In this document: positions 32,875-44,411 of the stretch, piece after piece
Position numbering within the stretch: the first letter of the stretch is position 1
How the letters are laid out: every line of letters starts with the position of its first letter
Assembly: GCA_964030475.1 (NCBI GenBank)
Contig: CAXIPT010000005.1
Coordinates: 1,111,607 to 1,175,606, forward strand
DNA: 64,000 nt
Direction of reading: 5' to 3'
Origin: Tethya wilhelma
Taxonomy: Eukaryota > Porifera > Demospongiae > Tethyida > Tethyidae
Notes under the pieces: generated by a model
What the model was told of the DNA's origin: nothing
Seen by the model: only the letters and a program-made list of their open reading frames with translations
Databases searched by the model: none
Made by a program: the position numbers and the translations under genes

Positions 32875-35178
32875 ACATTAATGAGTGCATTTCAGAGGTT
32901 GATGTCTGTACAAGTGGTGCCACATGTGAGAATACAGTTGGAAGCTTCACTTGTACTTGTCCCTCTGGTTTCATTGGAGATGGCCGAGCAAGTGGAACTG
33001 GGTGTACAGACATTGATGAGTGTTTTACAGAGGTAGATGACTGTGCTGATGGTATCACTTGTGTCAACACTGCCGGTGGTTTCACTTGTACATGCCCATC
33101 TGGTTTCACTGGAGATGGTAGAGTGAGTGGAACTGGGTGTACAGGTATGAAAAATTCATATAAAAATTTTTGTCCTTCAACACTAACATCTGTCATACAT
33201 TAAACAGACATTGACGAGTGCACTTCAGAGGCTAATGACTGTGTGGATGTTGCCACTTGTGTCAACACTGATGGAAGCTTCACTTGTACTTGTCCCTCTG
33301 GTTTCACTGGAGATGGAAGAGATAGTGGAACTGGGTGTTTGGGTAAACCTTTCTCTTTCATTATAGTAGCTAATGTTGTTTAAAAACCTGATCTTCTTTC
33401 TATAACTAGACATTGACGAATGTGCAGAAGGTACTGATGACTGTGAAGAAGGTTCTACATGTATGAACACTCCCGGTGGCTTTGTCTGTGTGACAGGTAA
33501 CTGCGCAGGACGTACCAATTACCTATACCACATGTGGATTCATATAAAGCTTGAATATAAAATCATATTATATTTGCAGATTTTGCTGTGACTTGTGCAT
33601 TTGGACTACCTGGTCCCAATGGACCACTCTCAGTGGAATGCACAGTGGTTGGAGGAGAAGTGGATACTGTTACCTGTAACTATGACAATGGAGAACTTGT
33701 TGAAGAATGTACGTATAGGTTGCTTAGTAATTTTTCTGGATTCTTGTTCTAATAAATTTCTGCATGTTTAAAGGTGCCTTGGAAAATGTGGTAAACTTTG
33801 CAAGATTTTCACCTGGACTACATTCACTGGACATTACTGTGAATTCAATTGATGGACAAGTTGCTGTGTTTGGACCAATATCTTTTAATGTCCCAGGACC
33901 TCTTGGTAAGTAATGAGCATGTATATATGCATTGCTGATAGAGTTATGGTACCAGAACATAACTGAGTATTACTTCATCGCCATCATTTTGCCTTCAGTG
34001 ATTGAATGCAGTGTTGAAGGAGTACCTGGACGCACTGACATCACGTGTACAACAAACAAGCCTCTCTTTCTACCACCTCTTTGCACCATTGATGGAGTCT
34101 TGATACCCAACTGTGAGACAATCCTTAGCATAGGAGTCACATTGAGTTTGCTATCAAGCATTGATTTTGTATTCTACCAAACTTCTGTTTAGGTGATATC
34201 AGCGACATTGTGGTCACAACAGAAGATTTTGATGCTGGTCAACTCACTCTTTTCATTGAAGCTGTTGATGTGGAAGAAGTTCGTGGCAATTTGACATTGA
34301 ATTTTGTTCTCACAGGTATGATAGCTAGAAACATTAACAATCACATAGGTTCAAGTTGAACTTTGAACATAGGTTGTATGTTTTCAGTAATGTCATGCAT
34401 CTCCATGCAACAGACTTCTCTTTTGAATTGTGTCCACAGAACCAGAGATGCTGGTACTCAGGTTCATCAATGACTCTCCTCGTATTGAAGGAAATAATAT
34501 CACAGCTGAACTTGAAATAGGTGGCCCTGTACAGTCTGTTCGGTGTGCTCTCACTGGATTCCCTTATCAAGACTGTAAGAGTTTAAGATAGATAGCAACT
34601 AGATTCTTATTTTTCATTGATAATTTTCCTGTGTTGTAGGCTCGTCTGGTTTGGTGTCATTCTTGAATGTTCCTCTTCGTGACTCCAGCAATCGTCCTTA
34701 CATCCTACGAGCAGTAGCCACAACTGTGGGGGGTATAAGGGCAGTTATTAGGATACAAGTTCGACTAGGTATATATGTACATGCAGAATCTGTGTTTCTC
34801 TTATAATATAATCCCCATCTATTGAAATCAAAAATACATTAATACAGAGCAGCAAGGATTCTGTAGCACACAGTTCATCAATGAAGGTGTATCTGTTAGT
34901 GGAGACACAGCCACAGTGGAGTTCTCAGCTGTTGGCTCATTTGAATCATTCCTGTGCAGTCTAGACCGTGGGGACCTGCAGCCATGTAAGTCAATTCTTG
35001 ATCTGAAATTAGTAATGCATTCATACAATCATACATGCATGACCCTGCAGGTAGCAGTCCTCAGGTGTTCTCTGGTCTCCCTGTTGGTCCACATCGTTTG
35101 AAGGTGGTGCCATCCATTGAGCAGTGTGGGAGGAACCGTAATCCTGCTCTTATCCAATTTACAGTTCAACCAGAATGA
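32875..35178 (+). CDS. EGF-repeat secreted protein E-plus (5' truncated)
   Basis: Exons: 32875-33144 (two EGFs), 33208-33342, 33410-33496, then modules 33580-33708/33774-33905, 33999-34112/34193-34315, 34440-34574/34640-34768, 34848-34985/35051-35178, stop TGA 35176-35178. Exon lengths equal those of E-minus one for one and the proteins differ at few positions. Module signatures are [12 protein letters not shown] + [32 protein letters not shown] and CSLDRGDLQPC + [10 protein letters not shown]. Only four EGF units remain because the copy starts beyond the N at 32689. The C-terminus [18 protein letters not shown] has no membrane anchor. Receptor B starts 305 bp downstream. Confidence 0.85.
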
Positions 35179-35249
35179 AGAAACCAAATGGAGTACTTTA
35201 TTAGCAGGAGATGATTCCCTTTTCCTTTTTCCTCATCTTTATTATGCTC

Positions 35250-35482
35250 TCCTGTAATTGACTCATATGTATGCGCATGCGCGTGTGCATTCATGTTGAA
35301 TATTCATAGATGGGCGTTAAATACTTTACATTCCCTGATTCCAAAACAAGACATGCTTCGTTGAGTCCCTTCTAGCATATATTATCTATGCTTCTAGACT
35401 GAGAAGTTGGTTAATATTTCCTGTTTTCAAGACTAAATACAAGACAATTTGGAACTTGTGCTTAGAGAATCGTGTCTAAATC
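35250..35482 (+). promoter_or_regulatory. Promoter region of receptor B with NRF1-like palindrome
   Basis: gcgcatgcgc at about 35273-35282, then attcatagatgggcg at about 35303, about 180 bp before the start codon. The whole block recurs split around transposons near receptor A, and in looser form at C and D. Confidence 0.55.
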
Positions 35483-37867
35483 ATGAAGCATTCTGGAGAG
35501 TGGAAGCTCTTGATACTGACTTCAGTTACGGTGACTGTGTTCATTATAGAAAAAGGTACTGTAAACAGTATTACATTATCATAATTTTGACATCACAAAC
35601 CAGGCATAAATTAATGAACCTCCTGGCGTAATATAATAGTAACATTAGACTAAAACACAACAATAGTTTTTGTGAATCATGGCTGGTTTGGTGTAACTAT
35701 TGCTATTGGTATAGGTCACTGTCTGCTCAATTTTATTGATCCTCCTGATGGGACTACAGTTGCTGGTTTTGAAGGAGATGTCAGTGGCAACACTAACTTC
35801 ACTTGTAATGTGATTTATAGTCACAGGAAAGTTACCACAGTCTGGTCGATTCAAGGGCTTGGAGGTGTAACTGGTCGGCAATTAATTGTTGATACACAGC
35901 ATTCCTTTATGGCTCTCTTCAATATCACTGGAGATGAACGAAATGACTCTACTGGATTGGAAACATTTCGAAATAGACTAACCATCTTAAACTTCACTTC
36001 TGATATTGAAAATGCTGTTCTATTTTGTGGAACTGGTTCTGATCAACAGTTAGCAAGCTTTCCATTAAGAATATACCGTGAGTTTGTCATGCTAGCAATT
36101 AATTTACTATTGGTTGATATATTTTTTCTCTTTCATCCAGGCCCTCCAGCTCTAAGAGATAACTATCTGATCAGTATCATTGAAACAACTCGGAATGTTC
36201 CAATTGACCTCTCTCTTGAGCCAGTTGCCTTCCCTACCCCTCAGATGTACCAGTGGACTAAAGATGGTGTGAATGTGGACAGCAATACAAGCACTAGGAT
36301 CACCTACACATACCCAGTGGCCATGTTTGAAGAGGTGCTCCAAGGAGACAGTGGTAGCTACTCTCTCTCTGCCTCCAATTATGTTCCAATGAACTCCTCA
36401 CTTGCTATTGGCGATGATACTGGTGATTTTCAACTGGACGTCTTGTGTAAGTAAATCATCTTTGAAGTTTGAACCAAATTAAGCAATGCTCTATAAATTT
36501 TGTTCAATGTAAATAGTTGGTCCTGTACTTGATCGAGGGGTAACACAACGTGCTGTTCTTTTGGGAGAACCCCTGTCCTTGGAGTGTGGACGGAATCTTG
36601 TTAGTAATCCAGAAGCCATTGTTGAATGGAGGGATCCAGGAGAAATGGTGGTACTGGACAATGCTAGATATGATCTTGAAGATGGAACAGATGTGATCAG
36701 ATTGAACTTTACTCACACAATTGAAAGTGATGAAGGAGATTGGACATGTACAGTGAGGGTATCTGGTACTGATGTCACTACTGTTCAAGATGGCCAGGTG
36801 GTAACTCAACATTCTGCTATTGTTGGCTCGGAAATAGTCCGCATTAGTCTCACTGTTGTTGGTAAGTCATTACATACAAAGCAAATAAAATTTTCAACTC
36901 ATTTTTGATTTTGTTTCTCCAGTCCCACCCTCTGAGCCTCGTCTCTTTGATATCAATCAAGTGGGAGCCACATGGGCTGAAGTCTGCTGGCAAGTTCCAG
37001 AGAGCCTAGGATCTCTAACTGTATCGAGATATGAAGTGATTGCCGTGATTGACAAAACTGGTCAAATAGATGTTGTCATGTCCACTGAAGGCAATGAGAC
37101 CCAGCTGAATGTGACTGGCCTTCTTCCTGGGACTGATTATGTGATGAGTGTCAGAGCTATCTCTGAAGTTGAAACTGACAATGTTATTGGAAGGAGTGGT
37201 CTCAGCAACACTGATAATGCAACTACTGGAGTTACAGGTAAGTGTACTCTTTCTTGTCACTTAATGATCATTTATTATATGAATTTTTTTGTGTTTTTTT
37301 TTTGTTTTTTTTAGCCCCTGCTCCAAACTGTATGATGGCAGTATCTTCAGCTGGAAATATTACAGTCTACTGGAACTATATCCACAGGGGCGGTCTTGAG
37401 CTCACTGCTGTAGAAGTGGAGTATTCTTTTGTTGATGTCACAGTGCCAAAAACAGTGTCAGCTGGTGCTGCTGGTATTGACGATGCATCACTGTCTGTCT
37501 CTGGACTGCTCACAGGACGAGAGTATACATTCAGAGTCACAGCCACCAACAGTGAAGGCAGTGAAAGTTCAAATTGTCTGCCTGTAAACCATAGTGTAGG
37601 TAATTATTTTAATCATGTTTGCTTATCAGTCTCATTTATGAAAACATTTGGTTATATTCAATAACACACACATGCACACACATAATAGTTGTATAATCCT
37701 TGGGGGGCACTTGATGCATGATCAAATGCCCCCTCCTCCCCACTTAAGAGCATGCAACTAGTATATTTGTCATTGACTTCCTGTGACTCCTAGCTACTCG
37801 ATTGTCATCTACACCTGGGGGGCAATGTTGCATCCAGTAACTGGCAATTCNATATGGAGACATTTAA
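35483..37867 (+). CDS. Receptor paralog B: Ig3-FN3x2, tail mostly lost at an N
   Basis: Exons: 35483-35555 (signal peptide MKHSGEWKLLILTSVTVTVF), 35715-36077, 36141-36446, 36517-36861, 36923-37237, 37315-37599. The three Ig-like and two FN3 domains match A and D with identical or near-identical exon lengths (363, 306, 345, 315, 285). The third FN3, membrane segment and most of the tail are missing. After the single N at 37851 the sequence resumes as IYGDI and stop (37852-37867), the same tail end as in the fusion pseudogene at 21933. So the assembled gene lacks its anchor, though the original locus probably had one. Introns contain gtaag-type donors and T-rich acceptors. Confidence 0.8.
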
Positions 37868-37984
37868 TGTTGGAGCTAATTCCTCACCACAAGCTAATCA
37901 ACAGTGAGAGTAGGGATTGAGTCATTGTGTAAATAATTATTGTCCCCCCCCCTTATGTGTATGTTTGCTTGTATCATAATGACT

Positions 37985-38220
37985 ACACTGTATGCTTGTA
38001 TTCAATGTGGTTCTGACAGAAAAGAGTGTCCATTCCAGCTGATCCTAAGTCATCATATCAAAGTAGACTGTAGTGAATCTGCCACTGTGACTGTTGAAGG
38101 CCTGACTGTGGGGCAGCTATTCATCTTCAGCGCAAGAGCTAGAAACTTGATGAATTTGGTAGATCAGCCTATACACAAGGCCCTATTCATGGTTCAACCA
38201 GACATGCTCTTGTGTTTCTA
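37985..38220 (+). pseudogene. Fused remnant of Reeler exon and FN3 (mirror of 21590-21790)
   Basis: Reads CGSDRKECPFQLI (Reeler first exon) then ESATVTVEGLTVGQLFIFSA (FN3-3) and RARNLMNLVDQP. It is the reverse complement of 21590-21790, including 3' flank. It lies between B and C. Confidence 0.6.
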
Positions 38221-38229
38221 GAGTTGTTG

Positions 38230-38400
38230 ACTTGTGCGCATGCGCATTAGATAACTATTACGTTATTTTTGGTGAAATATTCATCGCTGGGCGTTATCTA
38301 CATTCCAAAGTACACATGATTGCTATAGACCGAGAAGTTGATTAGTCCCTGTTTTCAAGACAAAAACAAGAGGAATTGGGTACAGAGTCAGGTCTGAATC
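38230..38400 (+). promoter_or_regulatory. Promoter region of receptor C with NRF1-like palindrome
   Basis: gcgcatgcgc at 38236-38245, then attcatcgctgggcg at about 38279, ahead of the start codon at 38401. Same order and similar spacing as in B. Confidence 0.55.
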
Positions 38401-40571
38401 ATGAAGTATTTAGTAGGGTGGAAGCTCCTGACAATACTAACTGTAACTGTGCTCACTGAAAAAGGTGCTGCTATAGACTTATAAGATTATATGTTATCAC
38501 AAGTCAGGCATGCATAGGAAAGCAACCCATTTGTTGTTCACAATATTATATGCTTACCACCATCAGTATAGTAATAATTCTCGTTGAAATCAGGTGCATG
38601 CATTGTACTTCAGATATAATTGTGAATTTTGTGGATCATAGAATCTGATGTAGGTCACTATTATTATTATTTACAGGTCACTGTCTAGCCAACTTTCTTG
38701 AGCCTCCTGATGGGACCACAGTTGCTAGTTTTGAAGGAGATGTCAGTGGCAATACAAACTTCACTTGTAGTATTGTTGCTGGTGATGTACAAATCACTAC
38801 AGTCTGGTCCATTCGAGGGCTTGGAGATGAAGATGGTCGGCAATTAATTGTTGATACACAGCCTCCCTTTATGGCTCTCTTCGATATCACTGGAGATGAA
38901 CGAAATGACTCTACTGGATTGCTAACATTTGGAAATAGACTGACGATCTTAAACTTCACTTTAGATATTGAAAATGCTGTTCTATTTTGTGGAACTGGTT
39001 CTGATCAAGAGTTTGCAAGCTTTCCATTAAGAATATACCGTGAGTTTGTCACAATATTATATATTAAATCAATTAATTTTTAATTAATTAATTCCCCCCC
39101 CCCCCCTTTCCCCTCTAATCCAGGTCCTCCATCTCTAAGAGATAACTATATGATCAGTATCATTGAAACAACTCAGAATGTTCCAATTGACCTCTCTCTT
39201 GAGCCAGCTGCCTTCCCTACCCCTCAGATGTACCAGTGGTCTAAAGATAGTGTGAATGTGGACAGCAACACAAACCCTAGGACCACCTACACATACCCAG
39301 CTGCCATGTTTGAAGAGGTACTCCGAGGAGACAGTGGTAGTTACTCTCTCTCTGCCTCCAATTATGTTCCAATGAACTCCTCATTTGCTATTGGCGATGA
39401 TACTGGTGATTTTCAACTGAATGTCTTGTGTAAGTGAACCAACCAATAATTTTGTTGAATAACTATATAGCTATAAGCACAATTACTCAATATTGATAGT
39501 TGGTCCTGAACTTGATCAAGGGGTAACACAACGTGCTGTTCTTTTGGGAGAACCTTTGTCCTTGGTGCGTGGACAGAATCTATATAGTAATCCAGCAGCT
39601 ACTGTTGAATGGAGGGATCCAAGGGAAATGTTGGTGCTGGACAATGCTAGATATGATCTTGAAGATGGATCAGAGGTGGTCAGATTAAACTTTACTCGCA
39701 CAATTGAAAGTGATGAAGGAGTGTGGACTTGTACAGTCAGACTAACTGGCACTAATGTCACTAATGTTCAAGATGGCCAACTTGTAACTCAGCAATCTGC
39801 TAATGTTGGCTCAGTAGTGGTTCGGATTGATCTCACTGTTGTTGGTAAGTCAAATGCGTATGATTTCAAATCCATAATTTCTGAAACTACCTTTCATTTT
39901 AATCTTGTTTCTCTAGTCCCACCCTCTGAGCCTCGTCTCTTTGATATCAATCAAGTGGGAGCCACATGGGCTGAAGTCTGCTGGCAAGCTTCAGAAAACC
40001 TAGGATCTCCAGCTGTATCAAGATATGAGGTGGTTGCCATGATTGGTCAGATAGGTGTTGTCATGTCCACTGAAGGTAATGAGACCCAGCTGAATGTGAC
40101 TGGCCTTCTTCCTGGGACTGATTATGTGATGAATGTCAGAGCTATCTCTGAAGTTGAAACTGACAATGTTATTGGAAGGAGTGGCCTCAGCAACACTGAT
40201 AATGCAACTACTGGAGTTACAGGTAAAATAGTATCATTTGTTTCATCTCAGAATTAGATTATACATTTGAAATTCTGCCTTTTTAGCCCCTGCTCCAAAC
40301 TGTATGATGGCTGTATCTTCAGCTGGAAATATTACAGTCAACTGGAACTATACCCACATGGGGGGTCTTGAGCTCACTGCTGTAGAAGTGGAGTATTCTT
40401 TTGTAGATGTCACAGTACCAAAAACAGTATCAGCTGGTGTTGCTGGAATTGAAGACATGTCACTGTCTGTCTCAGGACTGCTCACAGGACGAGAGTATAC
40501 ATTCAGAGTCACTGCCACCAACAGTGAAGGCAGTGGTAGTTCAGAATGTCTGCCTGTGGACCATAGAATAG
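38401..40571 (+). CDS. Receptor paralog C: Ig3-FN3x2, 3' end lost in gap
   Basis: Exons: 38401-38464 (signal peptide MKYLVGWKLLTILTVTVLT), 38677-39039, 39124-39429, 39500-39844, 39917-40222, 40287-40571; all phase 1 and in frame. Domain order matches A, B and D. Two differences stand out. In the third Ig-like domain the first disulfide cysteine is missing: LSLVRGQN where the paralogs have LSLECG. The first FN3 exon is three codons shorter than in B. After 40571 the sequence turns into a CA array and a gap, so the last FN3, membrane segment and tail are not visible. Confidence 0.8.
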
Positions 40572-40744
40572 GTATTCATTGTCTCCTTTTGTACCTGTAT
40601 TAGTGTGCATTGTTCAATTATTACATTATACAAAGGACATCACTTAACATCCTTTGTACAAACAATTAGCAGCTCAAGTTTATTTGTCTTATTACAAAGT
40701 AATGTTGCATTTTATCTTAACATTAACACACATGTATCACATTT

Positions 40745-40754
40745 CACACACATG

Positions 40755-40812
<58 letters not shown>

Positions 40813-40986
40813 TACACACACACACACACATACACATATATTATGTACAAATACACACATGCAAACACAACACACGCACTTACATACGCACATACAAACA
40901 CATACACACACACGCACACATACACACATACACATACACACATACATACATACACACATACGTGCACACACGCACACATACACATG

Positions 40987-41044
<58 letters not shown>

Positions 41045-41100
41045 NNNNNNNNNNNNNNNNNNNNNNNNNNNNNNNNNNNNNNNNNNNNNNNNNNNNNNNN
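40745..41100. repeat. Long imperfect CA array and assembly gap
   Basis: About 300 bp of CA-rich repeat with ATA and TGCA variants, then Ns at 41045-41100. Open frames here translate to His-Thr or Cys-Val runs and are not genes. Confidence 0.95.
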
Positions 41101-41450
41101 ACTGACTTACTTGAAAAGCATTTCCAGAGAACCAGAAAGTGTTGAGCCAACTTTGACAGCACAAAGTAACTCCTTTTCATAGGTACTGCATTCCTTGATA
41201 CTCGTTTTCATCACAAATAAGCCTAAACAAAAACTAGAAAGCTTTGAAACTTAGACTGAGTATAAATTCATGTACTTCAATGTAGCCATCTTCTTGTAGG
41301 TAGAGTTCAAAGGTCATCCACGTGGCATTAAACGCGCATGCGCATAAGCTGCTCTAGCAGCCAATGTAGTTGCTTCTCAGATAACTCAAGCTTTTTATAG
41401 GGACTAACCAGTCTCTGATAGTCTCTTCACTGTAGTGTTGAAAAAAGTGA
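41101..41450 (-). repeat. Dispersed repeat A, reverse copy
   Basis: Reads acttgaaaagcatttccag through aaaactagaaagctttgaaa to gtgttgaaaaaagtgaagg, matching 13300-13640. It carries gcgcatgcgc at 41334-41343 beside cacgtgg. The left end is lost in the gap. Confidence 0.7.
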
Positions 41451-41451
41451 A

Positions 41452-41873
41452 GGAACAAGTAGTAAAAATTTCAAAAAAATAAGCGGTCTAGGAATGGGCA
41501 GTGCATTAAAAAGTATTGGAACAAGGAATGGTCCCAATTTCGGCACATGACTACTTCATTTTTGTGCCCAAGTCTTGGCTGGTATTAATCTAACCATGCA
41601 TGCTATACTTTATTCCACTTTTTAGCCAAGTGATAAGATTGGCAGGAATTTGAACCATGTGATAAAAATTAATGTGATACTGATAAGCTATTCAAGTACA
41701 GATCATTCTTTGGACCATTTACGACAATTATAAATTAATAGCTATGCATGAGGGATAAAAATGAAAATGAAGTAGTCATGTGCTGAAATTGGGACCATTC
41801 CTTGTTCCAATACTTTTTAATGCACTGCTCATTCCTACACTGCTTATTTTTTTGAAATTTTTACTACTTGTTA
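41452..41873. mobile_element. MITE family B, copy 2 (uninterrupted)
   Basis: Left arm: acaagtagtaaaaatttc, gaatgggcagtgcattaa, aagtattggaacaaggaa, cggcacatgactacttca. The right arm mirrors all of these, ending gaaatttttactacttgt at about 41873. Arms are about 120 bp, centre about 180 bp. This copy shows what copy 1 looked like before the foldback insertion. Confidence 0.8.
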
Positions 41874-42022
41874 TTATTATTATTACTATTATTATTGCTT
41901 TACAGTGCGTGATATAAAAACCAAAAAGTGATATATCCATATTAAGAATCTTTAGTTAGGGGGTTTATGGCACTGAGGGTCAACCAGATTTGACTGGCAG
42001 CCGAGCCTATATTAAAACTTAA

Positions 42023-42769
42023 CTACTTCTTTAGTTTACTTCTAGTTCTTGTTGAGATAGGACTAGGGGCTATTGCTGACCACGTAGAGTTTCTACGGTG
42101 GACTGTTAGGCCAGGAACTCCATCATGGATTGCGAATTCAACAAGTCTTGAGCAAGATATGTCCAGATCAGAGCTAGAACTTTCAGAATCAGATTCAGTA
42201 GGAGGAGAGTTAGACTTGGTGTCAGAAGATGGCTTGCGGAGCTTGTGTTGAGATTTCTTTCGAATGACAGGTGTCCAATTTTCACAGTCTTCATTAGGCA
42301 TACAGTACTTCACACCAGGGACACCATCTTTTGCTTCAAACTCTACTGAAGCACAGTCCACCAAGTTTACTGGCTTGGTTGAGGGAGCAGGGCTCTCTTG
42401 TACAGAATTAGCTGGCTGGTGGGCAGTAATAGGAGTTGCAGTGGCATTCGTGGTAGTAGCTTGCCTTGCAGAAGCCAACTTGTCCTGGGCTTTGGATTTA
42501 GATTTGTTCTTCTTCCTCTTTTTGATGTTCCTGGGCTTCCTCGGGTTCTTGTTACTGACTTCTAGATCTGGTCTTGGCTGCTGTGAGGACCAAAAGAAGC
42601 GGCAAACAGAGAATCCACTCTGAGACTGTTTGGCCGTCCACATGGCTTGGCCAAGCTGCAGCTTTTTGCTTTGCAAGCAAATACAAACAGCTAGAGGTAT
42701 ACCAGACTTGTGGATCGTGGCATATGGCTCTTGAAGAACAGACTCAGCAATGTTCACACTTTCAGCCAT
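42023..42769 (-). CDS. Unknown element-associated ORF with two DGVPG repeats
   Basis: A 248-codon intact frame starting MAESVNIAESVLQEPYATI. It has a basic centre (RKPRNIKKRKKNKSKSK), a Ser/Thr-rich linker and two internal repeats: VEFEAKDGVPGVKY followed by W, and VEFAIHDGVPGLTV followed by W. No known domain is recognised. On the minus strand it is followed by about 120 bp of 3' flank and an (AAT)n-type run (about 41871-41896), the kind of tail left by non-LTR retrotransposition. It is wedged between two MITE B copies. A decayed relative lies at 26150-26950. It may be ORF1 of an unidentified retroelement or a retrogene. Confidence 0.5.
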   Translation of the reverse strand: MAESVNIAESVLQEPYATIHKSGIPLAVCICLQSKKLQLGQAMWTAKQSQSGFSVCRFFWSSQQPRPDLEVSNKNPRKPRNIKKRKKNKSKSKAQDKLASARQATTTNATATPITAHQPANSVQESPAPSTKPVNLVDCASVEFEAKDGVPGVKYCMPNEDCENWTPVIRKKSQHKLRKPSSDTKSNSPPTESDSESSSSDLDISCSRLVEFAIHDGVPGLTVHRRNSTWSAIAPSPISTRTRSKLKK

Positions 42770-42779
42770 TTTTTATTTT

Positions 42780-43076
42780 TAACAAGGCAAGTCTCTGAAT
42801 TTCGGCACATGACTACTTCATTTTTTGTATCCAACTCTCATGCATATTAAGTTACTGTGTACCTACATTCTATATGCTTTCTACTCCATACAAATTAGTC
42901 AAGTGATTGTTGCATTGACTCATGAGCCAAATGACCAAAATAATGATGAAATTCAAACTTGCAAATGAAATGAAGTAGTCATGTGCCAAAATTCAGAGAC
43001 TTGCCTTGTTACCTGGCTTTTTACAGCACTGCCCATTCCTACACTTCTAATTTTTATAAAATTTTTACTATATTAC
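42780..43076. mobile_element. MITE family B, copy 3 (left end truncated)
   Basis: Left arm begins at aacaaggcaagtctctgaat and contains cggcacatgactacttcat. The full right arm runs 42968-43076 through gccttgttacc, cagcactgcccattcctaca to aaatttttacta. The outer part of the left arm is replaced by the DGVPG ORF unit. Confidence 0.7.
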
Positions 43077-43627
43077 AAAAACAAAGCAGTGCCACGCGCT
43101 ACTTCTGAAAGAGAGTTTACTGTCAACTGTTTTTGGCTTAGCGTTGGCTATTGAAACTAAGCCACAGTTATTCTGAAACAAGTAGAGTTTAGTTTTCTGG
43201 ATACGTTGAAGTTTGCTGGTGCTCGTATAGCTCGAGTGCTTTTTCTGTACAAGGGAGGAGCCTACCTGGTCGGGACATGGTGGACTTTGGCATTGCTGAA
43301 ATGACAGATAGAAAGCAGGTAGTATTTTTATCTTCTGTTCTTTCTAAAAAAATGAAAACGACAGAAAACATCAGCCTGTTTCTAAGGCAAATCACCAGCG
43401 CACGCCGCTCGTAGACCAATCATAGGGTGTGCAATATGAAAAATCAACTTTTGACTTTTGAACAATTAATTCATGCAACATGTAGAGTAGGTTGGTACTT
43501 AAACCAGCGCACCTTCAATTCCTGATCTCTGTCGCTGAAGTTNGATCGTAAGACAATGATGGTCAATTTTGTCGACTGCTGACTATATTCCTAACTCCTT
43601 CACTCATGCATGCACACACATGTGCAG
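43077..43627. other. No firm gene; single-N junction
   Basis: Non-repetitive sequence with an N at 43542. A short frame, MVDFGIAEMTDRKQ at 43277-43318, ends at a gtag donor and could be a first exon, but nothing downstream confirms it. Confidence 0.4.
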
Positions 43628-44193
43628 AATCTATTGAGTGTAGTAGTAACATTGATGACGACACAGTCACCTTCAGTTGTACAGACATTGACACTCTTCC
43701 TCCTGAAGTTGCTGACAACTTGGAATGCTCAGTTGACTTTGCATCTCCTGAACCATGTAGGTCACAGTTGATTTCCTGTATCCAATTGACCCTTTAGGAC
43801 TTTATGCTTTTGTCTATGGTTTTGTGATCATGTGATCGTTAGGTCTGTTCCCATATCAAGTTGCTCTCAGTCAGATTGCTCCAGGGCGTCATAGCCTCAG
43901 GGTGTTGAGTCGGGTGGCAGGTGAACCCATTCCAGAGGAGATCTTAGGAGGAGCACAGTTTGAACTACCACGTATGTAGTCTCCTACTAGCATTATATAT
44001 TAAGAGAGGGGTGACCAGATTCAGCTCAATTTCTGATTAAGTTTTTGTTTTTTCTTCTTAGGATTGGAAGTGTTCTTTGTCAACAACACACCTATTCTTG
44101 ATGTGGACAGACTCTATGCTGAGTTTCAGACCAGCAGGCCAGGTGTTTCAATAGAGTGTCATCTCACTCATTTGGACAACACAAGAGTGGACT
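43628..44193 (+). CDS. Module fragment K-plus, paralog of the 3' part of gene L
   Basis: Exons 43628-43756, 43843-43971, 44062-44193, joined in phase 1. They encode one complete module (CSSNIDDDTVTFSC, CSVDFASPEPC, then APGRHSLRVLSRV) and the first half of another (GVSIECHLTH, TRVDC). The sequence is nearly the same as gene L exons 57559-56960 in reverse. Unlike L, the junction 43971/44062 reads CGA, not a stop. Both ends are cut: N 43542 upstream and N 44279 downstream. Expected to be extracellular by homology. Confidence 0.7.
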
Positions 44194-44411
44194 GTAAGCA
44201 GTTGTGGTAGAGATAATGAGTCAGCATGTCAGCAGTATGGATTGTTACAGTGTAAACCAAGTATTACTTCACAACTACNTAGGTGTGTGTACACATCTAT
44301 TGATATTTGTTTGTAGTCCACTTCACCGCAATTGAAGTATATTTATACGAGTGCATTCAATCACACATGAATACTGATCAATCATATTTGTGCGATGTTT
44401 TTATCATGCAG

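Noticed and set aside
36152..36343. Antisense frames over the receptor Ig and FN3 exons
   Set aside because: Recur at the same place in every paralog but lack domains and splice logic; they are shadows of the sense exons.
40605..41182. Several long His/Thr or Cys/Val frames
   Set aside because: Pure translation of the CA microsatellite and the adjacent gap.
43277..43318. Possible first exon MVDFGIAEMTDRKQ followed by a donor
   Set aside because: Too short and no in-frame partner exon before the N at 43542.
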